Shown: piece after piece, positions 29,525 to 39,673 of the stretch
How the letters are laid out: every line of letters begins with the position of its first letter
Position numbering within the stretch: the first letter of the stretch is position 1
Source of the DNA: Flavobacteriaceae bacterium
GTDB lineage: Bacteria > Bacteroidota > Bacteroidia > Flavobacteriales > Flavobacteriaceae
Direction of reading: 5' to 3'
Assembly: GCA_947461795.1 (NCBI GenBank)
Contig: CANHMG010000004.1
Span: 1 to 57,865 of the forward strand
Length of the DNA: 57,865 bases
Notes under the pieces: generated by a model
The model's database searches: none
What the model saw: the letters and a program-made list of their open reading frames with translations, nothing else
Told to the model about the DNA's origin: nothing
Position numbers and translations under genes: made by a program

Positions 29525-32101
29525 ATGGAATCAATGATGATTTATGTGCCAATAGTAATGGCGTTAATTGGATTGCTTTTTATGGCATTCAAAAGAGCTT
29601 GGGTTTTAAAACAAGATGCTGGAGACGGTAAAATGAAAGAAATTTCAGATTACATCTACGAAGGCGCTTTAGCATTCCTAAAAGCTGAGTACAGATTATT
29701 AGCCGTATTTGTCGTTTTGGCAAGTATCGTTTTGGCAGGTATTACTTTTATACCTGGGGTTCAAACCAATATATTAATTGTAGTAGCTTTTATTTTCGGT
29801 GCCTTTTTCTCTGCTTTAGCTGGAAACATGGGGATGAAAATTGCTACGAAAACTAATGTTAGAACAACACAAGCCGCTCGTACAAGTTTACCACAAGCTT
29901 TGAAAGTTTCTTTCGGAGGTGGAACTGTAATGGGATTAGGTGTTGCTGGTTTAGCTGTTTTGGGTTTAACAACTTTCTTTATTGTTTTTTATAATGTTTT
30001 TATGGGCGGTGTTTGGTCTTCAACTGAAGACATGACAATCGTATTGGAAACTTTAGCTGGATTCTCTCTTGGAGCAGAATCTATCGCTTTGTTCGCAAGA
30101 GTTGGTGGTGGTATTTATACCAAAGCTGCTGATGTTGGAGCGGATTTAGTAGGTAAAGTAGAAGCGGGCATTCCAGAAGATGATCCACGTAATCCTGCTA
30201 CTATTGCGGATAACGTTGGAGATAACGTTGGAGACGTTGCTGGTATGGGAGCTGATTTATTCGGTTCGTATGTAGCTACCGTTTTAGCAGCAATGGTTTT
30301 AGGAAATTATGTAATTAAGGATATGGGCGGAAGCATTCAAGATGCTTTCGGGGGTATTGGACCAATTTTATTACCAATGGCTATCGCAGGTTTCGGAATT
30401 TTATTCTCGATCATCGGAACCATGTTAGTAAAAATTTCTGATGACAATGCTAAAGAAGCTCAAGTTCAAAAAGCATTAAACATCGGAAACTGGGTTTCTA
30501 TAGTTTTAACGGCTGTTGCTTGTTTCTTTTTAGTAAAAATGATGTTGCCAGAGACTATGAAAATGACATTCTTTGGAGAAGGATTACAAGATATTTCTTC
30601 TATGAGAGTTTTCTATGCTTCATTAATCGGATTATTTGTTGGTGGTGCTATTTCATCTGTAACAGAATATTATACCGGATTAGGAACAAAACCAGTTTTG
30701 GCTATCGTGCAAAAATCATCTACAGGAGCAGGAACCAACGTAATTGCTGGTTTAGCAACTGGAATGATTTCTACTTTTCCAACGGTATTATTGTTTGCTG
30801 GAGCAATCTGGTCAACGTATGCTTTAGCAGGTTTCTATGGTGTAGCTCTTGCAGCTTCGGCAATGATGGCAACTACAGCAATGCAATTAGCAATCGACGC
30901 TTTCGGACCAATATCTGACAATGCTGGTGGAATTGCTGAAATGAGTGAATTGCCAAAAGAAGTTAGAACGAGAACAGACATTTTAGATTCAGTAGGTAAT
31001 ACTACTGCTGCAACTGGAAAAGGTTTTGCAATCGCTTCTGCGGCTTTAACCTCTTTAGCTTTATTTGCTGCTTATGTTACTTTTACTGGAATTGATGGTA
31101 TTAATATCTTCAAAGCTCCTGTATTAGCGATGTTATTTGTAGGTGGAATGATACCGGTAGTTTTCTCTGCTTTGGCAATGAATTCTGTTGGAAAAGCTGC
31201 AATGGATATGGTATATGAAGTGCGTCGTCAGTTTAAAGAAATTCCAGGAATTATGGAAGGAACTGGAAAGCCAGAATACGCTAAATGTGTAGATATTTCT
31301 ACAAAAGCGGCTTTACGCGAAATGATGTTGCCAGGAATTATGACCATTGGTTTCCCAATTGCTATTGTTCTTTTAGGTAAATTAGTTTACGGAGACAATA
31401 ACCAATTAATCGCTGAAATGTTAGGAGGCTATATGGCTGGAGTTACCGTTTCGGGTGTACTTTGGGCTGTGTTCCAAAATAACGCTGGTGGTGCTTGGGA
31501 TAATGCTAAAAAATCATTTGAAGCAGGTGTTTTGATCAATGGTGAAATGACTTTCAAAGGTTCTGATGCTCACAAAGCTGCGGTAACTGGTGATACTGTT
31601 GGAGATCCATTTAAAGATACATCAGGTCCGTCAATGAATATTTTAATCAAATTGACTTGTTTAATTGGGTTGGTTATCGCTCCGATTTTAGGAAACGGCG
31701 AACAAAAAATGTGCGCTAAACCGATGCAAATGCAGATGGAAATGAAAATGGAATGTGATGGTGATATGATGGGTAAATGTGATATGGACAAATGTGCTAC
31801 GATGACTAAAGAAGAATGTGCTGCAATGTGTGATTCTCTTCAATGCACCCCTGAGCAAAAAGAAATGTGTTTGTCTCATTACGATGCTAATGGAAAATTC
31901 GTTGCCCCAGCTAAAAAAGATTGTTGTGCTAAAAAAGAAGTTGATATGCCTGCAATGGATAAAAAAGTTCGTGTTGAAATCATCAATAAAGATGGTAAAG
32001 CGAAAGCTACTGTAACTACAACAGTAAACGGAACTTCTGCAACTCAATCTTTTGAAGGAACAGAAGCTGAAGTAAAAGCTAAAGTTGATGCAATGAAATA
32101 A
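29525..32101 (+). CDS. hppA: membrane-bound ion-pumping pyrophosphatase with Cys/Met-rich C-terminal extension
   Basis: [56 protein letters not shown] and [14 protein letters not shown]...[27 protein letters not shown] signatures; start [18 protein letters not shown] at 29525. Confidence 0.95.
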   Translation: MESMMIYVPIVMALIGLLFMAFKRAWVLKQDAGDGKMKEISDYIYEGALAFLKAEYRLLAVFVVLASIVLAGITFIPGVQTNILIVVAFIFGAFFSALAGNMGMKIATKTNVRTTQAARTSLPQALKVSFGGGTVMGLGVAGLAVLGLTTFFIVFYNVFMGGVWSSTEDMTIVLETLAGFSLGAESIALFARVGGGIYTKAADVGADLVGKVEAGIPEDDPRNPATIADNVGDNVGDVAGMGADLFGSYVATVLAAMVLGNYVIKDMGGSIQDAFGGIGPILLPMAIAGFGILFSIIGTMLVKISDDNAKEAQVQKALNIGNWVSIVLTAVACFFLVKMMLPETMKMTFFGEGLQDISSMRVFYASLIGLFVGGAISSVTEYYTGLGTKPVLAIVQKSSTGAGTNVIAGLATGMISTFPTVLLFAGAIWSTYALAGFYGVALAASAMMATTAMQLAIDAFGPISDNAGGIAEMSELPKEVRTRTDILDSVGNTTAATGKGFAIASAALTSLALFAAYVTFTGIDGINIFKAPVLAMLFVGGMIPVVFSALAMNSVGKAAMDMVYEVRRQFKEIPGIMEGTGKPEYAKCVDISTKAALREMMLPGIMTIGFPIAIVLLGKLVYGDNNQLIAEMLGGYMAGVTVSGVLWAVFQNNAGGAWDNAKKSFEAGVLINGEMTFKGSDAHKAAVTGDTVGDPFKDTSGPSMNILIKLTCLIGLVIAPILGNGEQKMCAKPMQMQMEMKMECDGDMMGKCDMDKCATMTKEECAAMCDSLQCTPEQKEMCLSHYDANGKFVAPAKKDCCAKKEVDMPAMDKKVRVEIINKDGKAKATVTTTVNGTSATQSFEGTEAEVKAKVDAMK

Positions 32102-32118
32102 AAGCTATTTAATAAATT

Positions 32119-32153
32119 AAAAAAGCCTCAATAGTATTATTGAGGCTTTTTTT
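32119..32153 (+). terminator. intrinsic terminator after hppA
   Basis: aaaaagcctcaatagtattattgaggcttttttt. Confidence 0.85.
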
Positions 32154-32285
32154 ATGATTTTTAAGATGTTAATATCTCTTTTTATAAAGTTAATATCTAA
32201 AGAATAATTCAGATTTATCTGTACTAAGAATTAGTATATTTGAAACCGAAATCACCACTTAATTTGAGTTACTCTAAATCCAGAT

Positions 32286-32774
32286 ATGGAAGAAAAAAGC
32301 AATAAAAACGCTGTAGAAGCCTTACTTTCTGAATATAGAAATGTAATCATTGCTTTCCAGAAGGTTATTTCACCTATTTCCTATGCGAACTTAACAACTA
32401 TAGTAGATTCAACCACTTCAAATTCAGATTGTCAATCCATACAATCTATTATTACACATGTTGTTAGTTCAGGGTATTCGTATGCTGGGTATATTCGAAA
32501 ACAGATTAACTTAAGTGACAATCGCCCGGGAAAAATAACCCGAATGTCCATTACAGAATACCATAATGATTTAGAAAATTTGAAGGTTTATACCCAAGAA
32601 ACTTTCAAAACAATAGAGGATGAAGATTTAGAAGAGTTCGATGAAGAAAAGAAAATACAAACCTCTTGGGGTCAAGTTTATGACATCGAACAAATGATGG
32701 AACATGCCGTAGTACATGTCTTAAGACATCGTCGCCAAATTGAAAAATATTTGAAACTTTTGTCAATGGAATAA
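32286..32774 (+). CDS. DinB-like protein
   Basis: SIQSIITHVVSSGYSYAGYIRKQI...EQMMEHAVVHVLRHRRQIEKYLKLL typical DinB-like helical bundle with His residues. Confidence 0.7.
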   Translation: MEEKSNKNAVEALLSEYRNVIIAFQKVISPISYANLTTIVDSTTSNSDCQSIQSIITHVVSSGYSYAGYIRKQINLSDNRPGKITRMSITEYHNDLENLKVYTQETFKTIEDEDLEEFDEEKKIQTSWGQVYDIEQMMEHAVVHVLRHRRQIEKYLKLLSME

Positions 32775-32837
32775 AAAGAAAGCTCGTTAAACAAAACTAG
32801 GATCTTTTAATTTTATTCTTTTTCATGTAACACATTT

Positions 32838-34235
32838 TTATTTTTTATTCTTAGACCTAAGAATGGTTTTGCGATAAACAGCATAGTATTTTGAAACAAA
32901 TAATGGTTGCTTCATCTTTGTTTTATCCCACTCTAATTCCGTAACAACAAAATCATAATGATCAAGAGTGTCTGCGCTTATATACTTTTTTTTAGGTTCC
33001 ACTATTGTATAGTTTTTATATCCTTGAGAGAGTAAGTTAAATTCAAGATTATATCGCAATAAAGTGCCATTTAAAAAATATTTTTTATTTCCAACCATTT
33101 GCTTAATAATGCCATCAGATGTAATATTCAGGGCATTGTCTTTATCTTCGTAATTTAAAATACGAGAATTGAAATTGTAAAGGAGAATGAGTTGAAAAAC
33201 TACAATAGAGTAAAAAAGATGTCTTAATTTAAGAGATTCGATATAGTGTTTATAGGGAATAAAAATAATCAAAACAATAAGAAGACTATAATAATTAAAA
33301 ACTCGTGCAAAAGGATTTACTCTCTGAAGACTTACTAAAACAGCTGGAGCCAAAAAGCAAACTGTAGCAAAATAAATTTCAAATTTATGACCAGATTGTA
33401 CAATTTTATAATAACTCCAACTCAATAAAATAGCTAAAATACTCCAATGAATTCCAGTTATTTGACTAACAGCAGATGGAAAATAAAAAGGCAAAGATTT
33501 TAAAGCTTGTAAAAACGACATAGGTTTTACAAATCGATTATTAGTAATACTTTCTATTCCGCATGTATACATAATTGGGGAATAGAGTAGCGCACAAAAT
33601 ATCAAAACGATGAGGAAGAGTATTGTTTGTTTCCAAAATAAATGAGGTTTTATAAGGACAATTAATGAATAGAGTGTAAGAATTGGATATATAAAAGTTG
33701 GTATCGTATATAAACCTAAAAGAGAAAACAATCCTAGCCAAACAAATGTTATTCGAGTTGGGACATTGTAACAAATTTTAAAAGTGTAATAAAGACTATT
33801 AATAAAAAAAAGATTAATGAGCCCATATCCTCTTGCCATATAACTATAATATATATTTAAGAATAGTAATGAAAAGACACATACAATCAAAAGAGCCATT
33901 TTTTGATTATAAAAAAAAATGATAAATCGATACAATGATAAGAGCGTTAGGATATTAATTCCAATAGAAACTAAGCGTAACTTTAGTAAATTTGAAAGCA
34001 TTGGAATTTGATTCGTAAGGGTTGTTAGAATCGAAAATAGCACATGATTGTTTGGTGCTGGATATTGTGAAATGGCAGTATAAAAACCTTTATTAGTAAA
34101 CAGAATAAAGGTGCATGATTCGTCAAAAGAAACGGGTAACGTTACGCAATAATAAAGTGAGATTGCGAATGAAACTAAAATAATATAAACCAAAATTAAT
34201 GAAGTATTCTTATCTGCTTTAGAGGTCCACTTCAT
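32838..34235 (-). CDS. polytopic membrane protein, possibly glycosyltransferase family 39-like
   Basis: Many hydrophobic segments; VSFDESCTFILFTNKGFYTAISQYPAPNNHVLFSIL resembles the first loop of GT39-type proteins. Confidence 0.55.
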   Translation of the reverse strand: MKWTSKADKNTSLILVYIILVSFAISLYYCVTLPVSFDESCTFILFTNKGFYTAISQYPAPNNHVLFSILTTLTNQIPMLSNLLKLRLVSIGINILTLLSLYRFIIFFYNQKMALLIVCVFSLLFLNIYYSYMARGYGLINLFFINSLYYTFKICYNVPTRITFVWLGLFSLLGLYTIPTFIYPILTLYSLIVLIKPHLFWKQTILFLIVLIFCALLYSPIMYTCGIESITNNRFVKPMSFLQALKSLPFYFPSAVSQITGIHWSILAILLSWSYYKIVQSGHKFEIYFATVCFLAPAVLVSLQRVNPFARVFNYYSLLIVLIIFIPYKHYIESLKLRHLFYSIVVFQLILLYNFNSRILNYEDKDNALNITSDGIIKQMVGNKKYFLNGTLLRYNLEFNLLSQGYKNYTIVEPKKKYISADTLDHYDFVVTELEWDKTKMKQPLFVSKYYAVYRKTILRSKNKK

Positions 34236-34287
34236 ATAAAAAGGATTATAATTAAAACTATTGAATCGTGAAAAGGATTTTTAATTC

Positions 34288-34902
34288 TTAGAATAACCCG
34301 TTCAATTCCGCATTAATTTTATTCAAAATCATTCCCAAATCTTCAGGATTATTGACAAAATCAATATTGTCAACATCAATAACTAAAAGTTTTCCTTTGC
34401 TGTAAGTGTGAATCCAGGCTTCATAACGCTCATTCAATCGACTTAAATAATCTATCGAAATGGAATTTTCATATTCTCTTCCGCGTTTGTGAATTTGTGA
34501 AACTAAATTCGGAATGGAACTTCTCAAATAAATGAGCATATCCGGTGCCTCCACCAAAGATTCCATCAATTCAAATAAGGATTTGTAGTTTTCAAAATCA
34601 CGATTGGTCATCAATCCCATAGCATGCAAATTGGGTGCGAAAATATGGGCGTCTTCATAAATCGTTCGATCTTGTATAATTTTTTTACCACTCTGACGAA
34701 TTTGCAATACTTGGCGAAAACGACTGTTCAAGAAATATATCTGTAAGTTAAACGACCAACGTTCCATTTGATGGTAAAAATCATCCAAATACGGATTGTC
34801 TACAACGTCTTCAAAATGAGGCTCCCATTTAAAATGTTTCGCTAATAAACGAGTAAGTGTTGTTTTTCCTGCTCCGATGTTTCCTGCTACTGCTATGTGC
34901 AT
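34288..34902 (-). CDS. deoxynucleoside kinase
   Basis: MHIAVAGNIGAGKTTLTRLLAKHFKWEPHFEDVVDNPYLDDFY...QDRTIYEDAHIFAPNLHAMG. Confidence 0.92.
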   Translation of the reverse strand: MHIAVAGNIGAGKTTLTRLLAKHFKWEPHFEDVVDNPYLDDFYHQMERWSFNLQIYFLNSRFRQVLQIRQSGKKIIQDRTIYEDAHIFAPNLHAMGLMTNRDFENYKSLFELMESLVEAPDMLIYLRSSIPNLVSQIHKRGREYENSISIDYLSRLNERYEAWIHTYSKGKLLVIDVDNIDFVNNPEDLGMILNKINAELNGLF

Positions 34903-35681
34903 TATGGTACTGCTATTTTATAATTCGTAATTCCGTTGTCTGTAAAAATAGATAAAATTTGGTCTTTATAGGTAAAATTTTTAAAGGTTTTTTTGTCAAT
35001 TTCAACTAGAGTCGATTTTTTATCTTTGAAATCGTATTCATACAATTCGTTTCCTTTTTTAAACAACAAAAGCGTATCTGAAATCCATTGAATTTGATCA
35101 AAGGGAGGAAGATTCCCCATCTGATCTATTTTCCCATATACATCACAACGAAAGGAATTTCCTTCCTCGTCAATCCATTGAAAATAATTAAAACCAGACT
35201 CATAATAAGTGACATTATTCGTAAAAGGTGTAGTCAAAGTTTTAAATTCTCTTTTAGTATACTCATACAAACCAATTTTCTGTGACAAGTTATTGTAAAT
35301 CCATAATCGATTACCAGCCGCAAGCCCAATTGCTATGGCAATAATCGGATTAGTTGAATCGTTGAGATTGATGCTTGCGGTTTCATTTAACTGATTGTCA
35401 AGGAGAATTACCGCGTTAAAATCCTGATAAAACAACACTATTTTTAAAGGGTTTTGCAAATCTACTTTCGTAATTTTTCCCAACTGAAGGTTTTTATACT
35501 GCCATTTTTGCTCCCCAAATTGTTTCGTCAAAACGTTATTAGTAATAGAGTAAATAGCGCCTAATGCATCATAACCTACAAAGGCATCGGCTTTCATATC
35601 GAAAGTGTTCATCAATACCGGTTTTTGCGCCAATCCATTCCATGCACAAAATAGCCAAAATAACAAATACACTTTTTTCAT
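34902..35681 (-). CDS. hypothetical secreted protein, possibly beta-propeller-like
   Basis: Signal peptide MKKVYLLFWLFCAWNGLAQ; repeated short strands; ORF abuts the dNK gene. Confidence 0.55.
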   Translation of the reverse strand: MKKVYLLFWLFCAWNGLAQKPVLMNTFDMKADAFVGYDALGAIYSITNNVLTKQFGEQKWQYKNLQLGKITKVDLQNPLKIVLFYQDFNAVILLDNQLNETASINLNDSTNPIIAIAIGLAAGNRLWIYNNLSQKIGLYEYTKREFKTLTTPFTNNVTYYESGFNYFQWIDEEGNSFRCDVYGKIDQMGNLPPFDQIQWISDTLLLFKKGNELYEYDFKDKKSTLVEIDKKTFKNFTYKDQILSIFTDNGITNYKIAVP

Positions 35682-35715
35682 AAAACGAATTTACAATTCT
35701 TTTTTTTAATAATTA

Positions 35716-35818
35716 GTAGCTAATTCCTGCTGTTCACTATATCTTTTTTGCTTGTCAAGTTGATTGCTTCCATAGCACTTTATCGTAGCAAAAAAGGATG
35801 TCGTTGCCATCAGGGCTA
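35716..35818 (+). repeat. dispersed intergenic hairpin repeat, copy e
   Basis: gtagctaattcctgctgttcactatatCTTTTTTGCT...AGCAAAAAAGgatgtcgttgccatcagggcta. Confidence 0.82.
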
Positions 35819-35819
35819 A

Positions 35820-35854
35820 AAAAAGCCCGACTCCAATAAGAAGTTAGGCTTTTA
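35820..35854 (-). terminator. imperfect intrinsic terminator downstream of metK
   Basis: On the - strand: aaaagcctaacttcttattggagtcgggctttttt. Confidence 0.5.
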
Positions 35855-35891
35855 TTTGCGCTCTTTGCGCTATACTTAGCGTGTTTTTTGA

Positions 35892-37142
35892 TTATAAACC
35901 AAACGCCGCTTTAACTTTCTCCACAAAATCTAATTTCTCCCAAGTAAACAATTCAACAGTAACTGTTTTTTCATTTCCACCTGGAGCTCTAAACGTTTTT
36001 GTTACAGTTTCAGGAGTTCTCCCCATGTGTCCGTAAGCAGCAGTTTCGCTATAAATTGGATTTCTTAATTTCAATCGTTGCTCAATAAAGTAAGGACGCA
36101 TGTCAAAAATAGCTTCTACTTTTTTAGCGATTTCACCATTAGTCATGTTCACTTTAGCAGTACCATAAGTTTCAACAAAAATCCCCATCGGTTGAGCCAC
36201 TCCAATGGCATACGAAACTTGTACTAATATTTCATCTGCAACTCCAGCCGCAACAAGGTTTTTAGCAATGTGACGTGTCGCATACGCCGCACTTCTATCT
36301 ACTTTACTTGGGTCTTTTCCTGAGAAAGCACCACCACCGTGAGCACCTTTACCACCGTAAGTGTCCACAATAATTTTTCTTCCTGTCAATCCCGTATCTC
36401 CGTGAGGTCCACCAATTACGAATTTCCCAGTTGGATTGATATGGTATTGAATTTTGTCATTAAACAAATGCGCATATTCCGGATATTTGGTTTTCACTCT
36501 CGGAATCAAGATAGCAACCAAATCACTTTTTATTTTCGCCAACATTTTTGTTTCCTCATCAAAATCATCGTGTTGTGTAGAAATTACGATTGCATCAATA
36601 CGAACCGGTTTATTATCGTCAGAATATTCTAAAGTAACTTGCGATTTCGCATCAGGACGTAGATATTTAATTTCGTTATTTTCTCTTCTCAAATTCGCTA
36701 ATTCAATCAAAAGCGCATGCGAAAGATCTAATGCCAAAGGCATATGATTCTGAGTTTCATTGGTAGCATAGCCAAACATCATTCCTTGGTCACCCGCACC
36801 TTGATCTTCTGGATTTGCTCTTTCAACTCCTTGATTAATATCAGAAGATTGCTCGTGAATCGCTGAAAGCACACCGCAAGAATCCGCTTCAAACATATAT
36901 TCGCTTTTCGTATATCCAATTTTTCGGATTACTTCACGGGCAATTTGTTGTACGTCTAAATAGGTATTTGATTTTACTTCACCCGCTAAAATTACTTGAC
37001 CTGTAGTAACCAAAGTTTCACAAGCTACTTTAGAAGTTGGGTCGAATGCCATGAAGTTATCAATCAATGCATCCGAAATTTGATCAGCTACTTTGTCAGG
37101 ATGTCCTTCACTCACTGATTCTGACGTAAATAAATAAGCCAT
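35892..37142 (-). CDS. metK: S-adenosylmethionine synthetase
   Basis: [90 protein letters not shown]. Confidence 0.98.
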   Translation of the reverse strand: MAYLFTSESVSEGHPDKVADQISDALIDNFMAFDPTSKVACETLVTTGQVILAGEVKSNTYLDVQQIAREVIRKIGYTKSEYMFEADSCGVLSAIHEQSSDINQGVERANPEDQGAGDQGMMFGYATNETQNHMPLALDLSHALLIELANLRRENNEIKYLRPDAKSQVTLEYSDDNKPVRIDAIVISTQHDDFDEETKMLAKIKSDLVAILIPRVKTKYPEYAHLFNDKIQYHINPTGKFVIGGPHGDTGLTGRKIIVDTYGGKGAHGGGAFSGKDPSKVDRSAAYATRHIAKNLVAAGVADEILVQVSYAIGVAQPMGIFVETYGTAKVNMTNGEIAKKVEAIFDMRPYFIEQRLKLRNPIYSETAAYGHMGRTPETVTKTFRAPGGNEKTVTVELFTWEKLDFVEKVKAAFGL

Positions 37143-37204
37143 AATAATTGTTTTATTTTAAATTAATGAAACGAAAAAAAAGATTGCTAATAAAACTAAA
37201 GAAG

Positions 37205-37284
37205 AGAATTTCTGCTTTAGCATTTTTTTTGACTCTCAAAATAACTAGAGTCAGAGGTTGCAATCAGTTCAAATTTTTCCTCTT
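37205..37284 (-). ncRNA. SAM-II-like riboswitch with an extra L3 hairpin, upstream of metK
   Basis: - strand: aAGAGGaaaaatttgaaCTGattGCaaCCTCTGACTCTagttattttgAGAGTCaaaaaaaatGCtaaagCAGaaattc; P1 AGAGG/CCTCT, L1 ending TTGCAA, pseudoknot CTGattGC/GCtaaagCAG, as in SAM-II. Confidence 0.68.
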
Positions 37285-37296
37285 GATTTTCGGTTG

Positions 37297-37304
37297 CAAA
37301 TGTA
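37297..37304 (-). promoter_or_regulatory. -7 element of metK
   Basis: TACATTTG (TAnnTTTG) on the - strand just 5' of the riboswitch. Confidence 0.5.
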
Positions 37305-37386
37305 TGAAACCATTTTTGATTAGAAAAAATTTTTTAGAGTAGTTTTTTTTATTAGTTTTGTCCCTTAACTATTTAATAAAACTATT

Positions 37387-38286
37387 ATGAAAAAACTATT
37401 ACTTTCTTTATTAATCCTCTGCGGATTAAATGCCCATGCTCAAGTTTCAATATTTGATGATTCTTTCGAATTTTATGACGATTTTGCAATTGCAGATGTT
37501 GGAGATTGGACCTTAACTGATGTTGATTTGAAAGCAACTTATGGGTTTACAGGTGTTACTTTTCTTAACACTGGAGTACCAAAGTCATTCCAAGTGTTTA
37601 ACGCTACAACTACAACACCAGCTCTTACTCCATCAGCTACAGCAGATTGGTCAGCTAGAACTGGAGATAAACACATGGTATGTTTTGCAGCTTCTACAGC
37701 ACCACCAGTTAATAATGATTGGTTGATTTCTCCACAAATTACTTTAGGGAATACAAATACAATTAAATTTTGGGCTAAAGCTTGTGACGCTACGTATTTT
37801 CAAGAAAGATTTAGCGTTTGGGTATCTACAACTGGAACAGCTGTAGCAGATTTTACTAAAATTTCTGCAGGAGCTTATATTACAACACCTAACATCACTT
37901 GGGTAGAATATACGTATAACTTAGCAGCTTCATATGATGGTTTACCTGTATACGTTGGTATCAAATGTACATCTCCAGACATGTTTGGTTTTGCAGTTGA
38001 CGATTTTTCAGTTACTGCTGTTACTTTAGGAACTGAAGGTTTCTTTGCTTCAAACTATGCAGTATATCCAAACCCAGCTTCTTCTGTTTTGAATATTAGC
38101 TCTAAAAACACGACTGTTTTTAACCAAGTTCAACTTACTGATATTAATGGTAGAATTGTAAAATCAGAAAAAAATACTGGAGTTATTACTACTCAAATTA
38201 ATATTGCAGATTTAAATGCGGGTGTTTACTTCTTAAAAGTAACTTCTGATCTAGGAAGTTTTAGTACAAAAGTTGTAAAAAAATAA
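37387..38286 (+). CDS. T9SS-sorted choice-of-anchor J domain protein
   Basis: Signal peptide; DFAIADVGDWTLTDVD...NNDWLISPQITLGNTNTIKFWAKA; C-terminal YPNPASSVLNISS...TDINGRIVKS...LNAGVYFLKVTSDLGSFSTKVVKK. Confidence 0.85.
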   Translation: MKKLLLSLLILCGLNAHAQVSIFDDSFEFYDDFAIADVGDWTLTDVDLKATYGFTGVTFLNTGVPKSFQVFNATTTTPALTPSATADWSARTGDKHMVCFAASTAPPVNNDWLISPQITLGNTNTIKFWAKACDATYFQERFSVWVSTTGTAVADFTKISAGAYITTPNITWVEYTYNLAASYDGLPVYVGIKCTSPDMFGFAVDDFSVTAVTLGTEGFFASNYAVYPNPASSVLNISSKNTTVFNQVQLTDINGRIVKSEKNTGVITTQINIADLNAGVYFLKVTSDLGSFSTKVVKK

Positions 38287-38301
38287 TTTTTATCCACAAA
38301 T

Positions 38302-38338
38302 AAAAAACCTGATTCCGAAAAGAATCAGGTTTTTTTTT
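38302..38338 (+). terminator. intrinsic terminator
   Basis: aaaaaacctgattccgaaaagaatcaggttttttttt. Confidence 0.85.
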
Positions 38339-38370
38339 GAATATTTGTGAAACTTTTAAAACTACTCATC

Positions 38371-39246
38371 ATGAAACAATATCTACTTTACATAGGCCTA
38401 TTCATAAATTTCGGTACACTGCAAGCCCAAACCCTATTCACTGAAAATTTTGATGTTTTTCCATCAGCATGGACAAAAACCAACCAAAGCCAACCCGTAG
38501 GGCTTTCCAATTGGCAACAAGGAAATGTAAGCGCTTTCGGTACTGGTTTCAACGGTGGGGCGACTTCTTATGCAGGTGTAAATTATAACAGTGTAGCAGC
38601 AGGAACACCTGGAACGATTAGTAATTGGCTTATATCACCAAGTATCAGTCTTCAAGATGGTGATGTAGTGAAGTTTTATACAAGAGCAGGAAGTAATTTT
38701 AGTAGCATTCCAGATCGTTTGGAATTACGCCTAAGTGCTGCAGGCGATGCATCGGTTATTCCATCAACAGGGAGTGCCGATTTAGGTAGTTTTACTACTT
38801 TAGCAGCAAGTGTAAATCCCAATCTAGCACCATCTGTTTACCCTGTAACATGGACAGAAGTGCTATACACAGTATCAGGTTTGCCTACAGCAACCAATTG
38901 TAAATTAGCATTTCGTTATTATGTAACCAACGGTGGACCTTCAGGTTCCAATGGTAACGCAATCTGGATTGACGCACTCTCAATCAATCGTGTTTTAAGT
39001 ACAGATTCTTTTTTCAAAAACAATTTTGCTGTATCGCCAAACCCAGCCAGTGATGTAGTAAACATTACTAACAATGCAACATCTACAATCACTTCAATCC
39101 AACTTACGGATATGAATGGTCGTACTGTAAAAGAAGTAAAAGGAAAGGTGGATCAAATCAACATCAGCGAATTAAACGCTGGAGTTTATTTCTTAAAAAT
39201 TAATTCTAACCAAGGAACGGGTTCGTCTAAAATTATCAAAAAATAA
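38371..39246 (+). CDS. T9SS-sorted choice-of-anchor J domain protein (tandem paralogue)
   Basis: ORF 38347..39246, start MKQYLLYIGLF at 38371; LFTENFDVFPSAWTKTN...SNWLISPSISLQDGDVVKFYTRAG; same C-terminal sorting domain. Confidence 0.85.
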   Translation: MKQYLLYIGLFINFGTLQAQTLFTENFDVFPSAWTKTNQSQPVGLSNWQQGNVSAFGTGFNGGATSYAGVNYNSVAAGTPGTISNWLISPSISLQDGDVVKFYTRAGSNFSSIPDRLELRLSAAGDASVIPSTGSADLGSFTTLAASVNPNLAPSVYPVTWTEVLYTVSGLPTATNCKLAFRYYVTNGGPSGSNGNAIWIDALSINRVLSTDSFFKNNFAVSPNPASDVVNITNNATSTITSIQLTDMNGRTVKEVKGKVDQINISELNAGVYFLKINSNQGTGSSKIIKK

Positions 39247-39261
39247 TTTTTCAACACAAAT

Positions 39262-39298
39262 AAAAAAACCTGATTTCTAAAAGAGTCAGGTTTTTTTT
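39262..39298 (+). terminator. intrinsic terminator, nearly identical to 38302..38338
   Basis: aaaaaaacctgatttctaaaagagtcaggtttttttt. Confidence 0.85.
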
Positions 39299-39426
39299 AT
39301 GCATTGTCTTTTCTCTTTCATCTTTCATCTCTTCCTACTACAACGTTGTCGCATTTATTTTTGAAAAAGTTATTGCAAAAACCATTTCTATTCCCTTACT
39401 TTGCCCTGTTCTTAATTTTATTGATC

Positions 39427-39528
39427 GTTATCACGAAAGCCAGAGGGATTAGACCCGTCGAAAGCTTAGCAACCCTTTACCATAAAGAAGGTGCTACATT
39501 CTACCAAGCGCAAGTTTGGACAGATAAC
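39427..39528 (+). ncRNA. SAM-I (S-box) riboswitch aptamer upstream of metH
   Basis: GTTATC...agccagagggattagacccgtcgaaagcttaGCAACCctttaccataaagaaGGTGCTAcattctacc...GATAAC; matches S-box core (GAGGGA..CCC..GAA.GC..GCAACC..GGTGCTA) with P1 GTTATC/GATAAC. Confidence 0.88.
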
Positions 39529-39570
39529 CACGAGAATTTCTCTCACTTTTTACGATAACAATTTTATTTT

Positions 39571-39654
39571 TTAGGAGCTAATCCCGCTGTCCTCTGCAAT
39601 CTTTTGTGCCAAAAAACGTCACAAAAGGATTTACGTTGCCATCGGGGCTAGGGT
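39571..39654 (+). repeat. dispersed intergenic hairpin repeat, copy f
   Basis: ttaggagctaatcccgctgtcctctgcaatCTTTTGTGccaaaaaacgtCACAAAAGgatttacgttgccatcggggctag. Confidence 0.85.
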
Positions 39655-39673
39655 AATCAATTTCAAAACAACA

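Noticed and set aside
31570-32047. Antisense ORFs with His/Ser/Phe-rich sequence opposite the hppA tail
   Set aside because: Their composition is a by-product of the Met/Cys/Asp-rich sense coding; no independent evidence.
39304-39558. 84-aa ORF upstream of metH
   Set aside because: Overlaps the preceding terminator's downstream flank and the whole SAM-I aptamer; the conserved bases are explained by the RNA.
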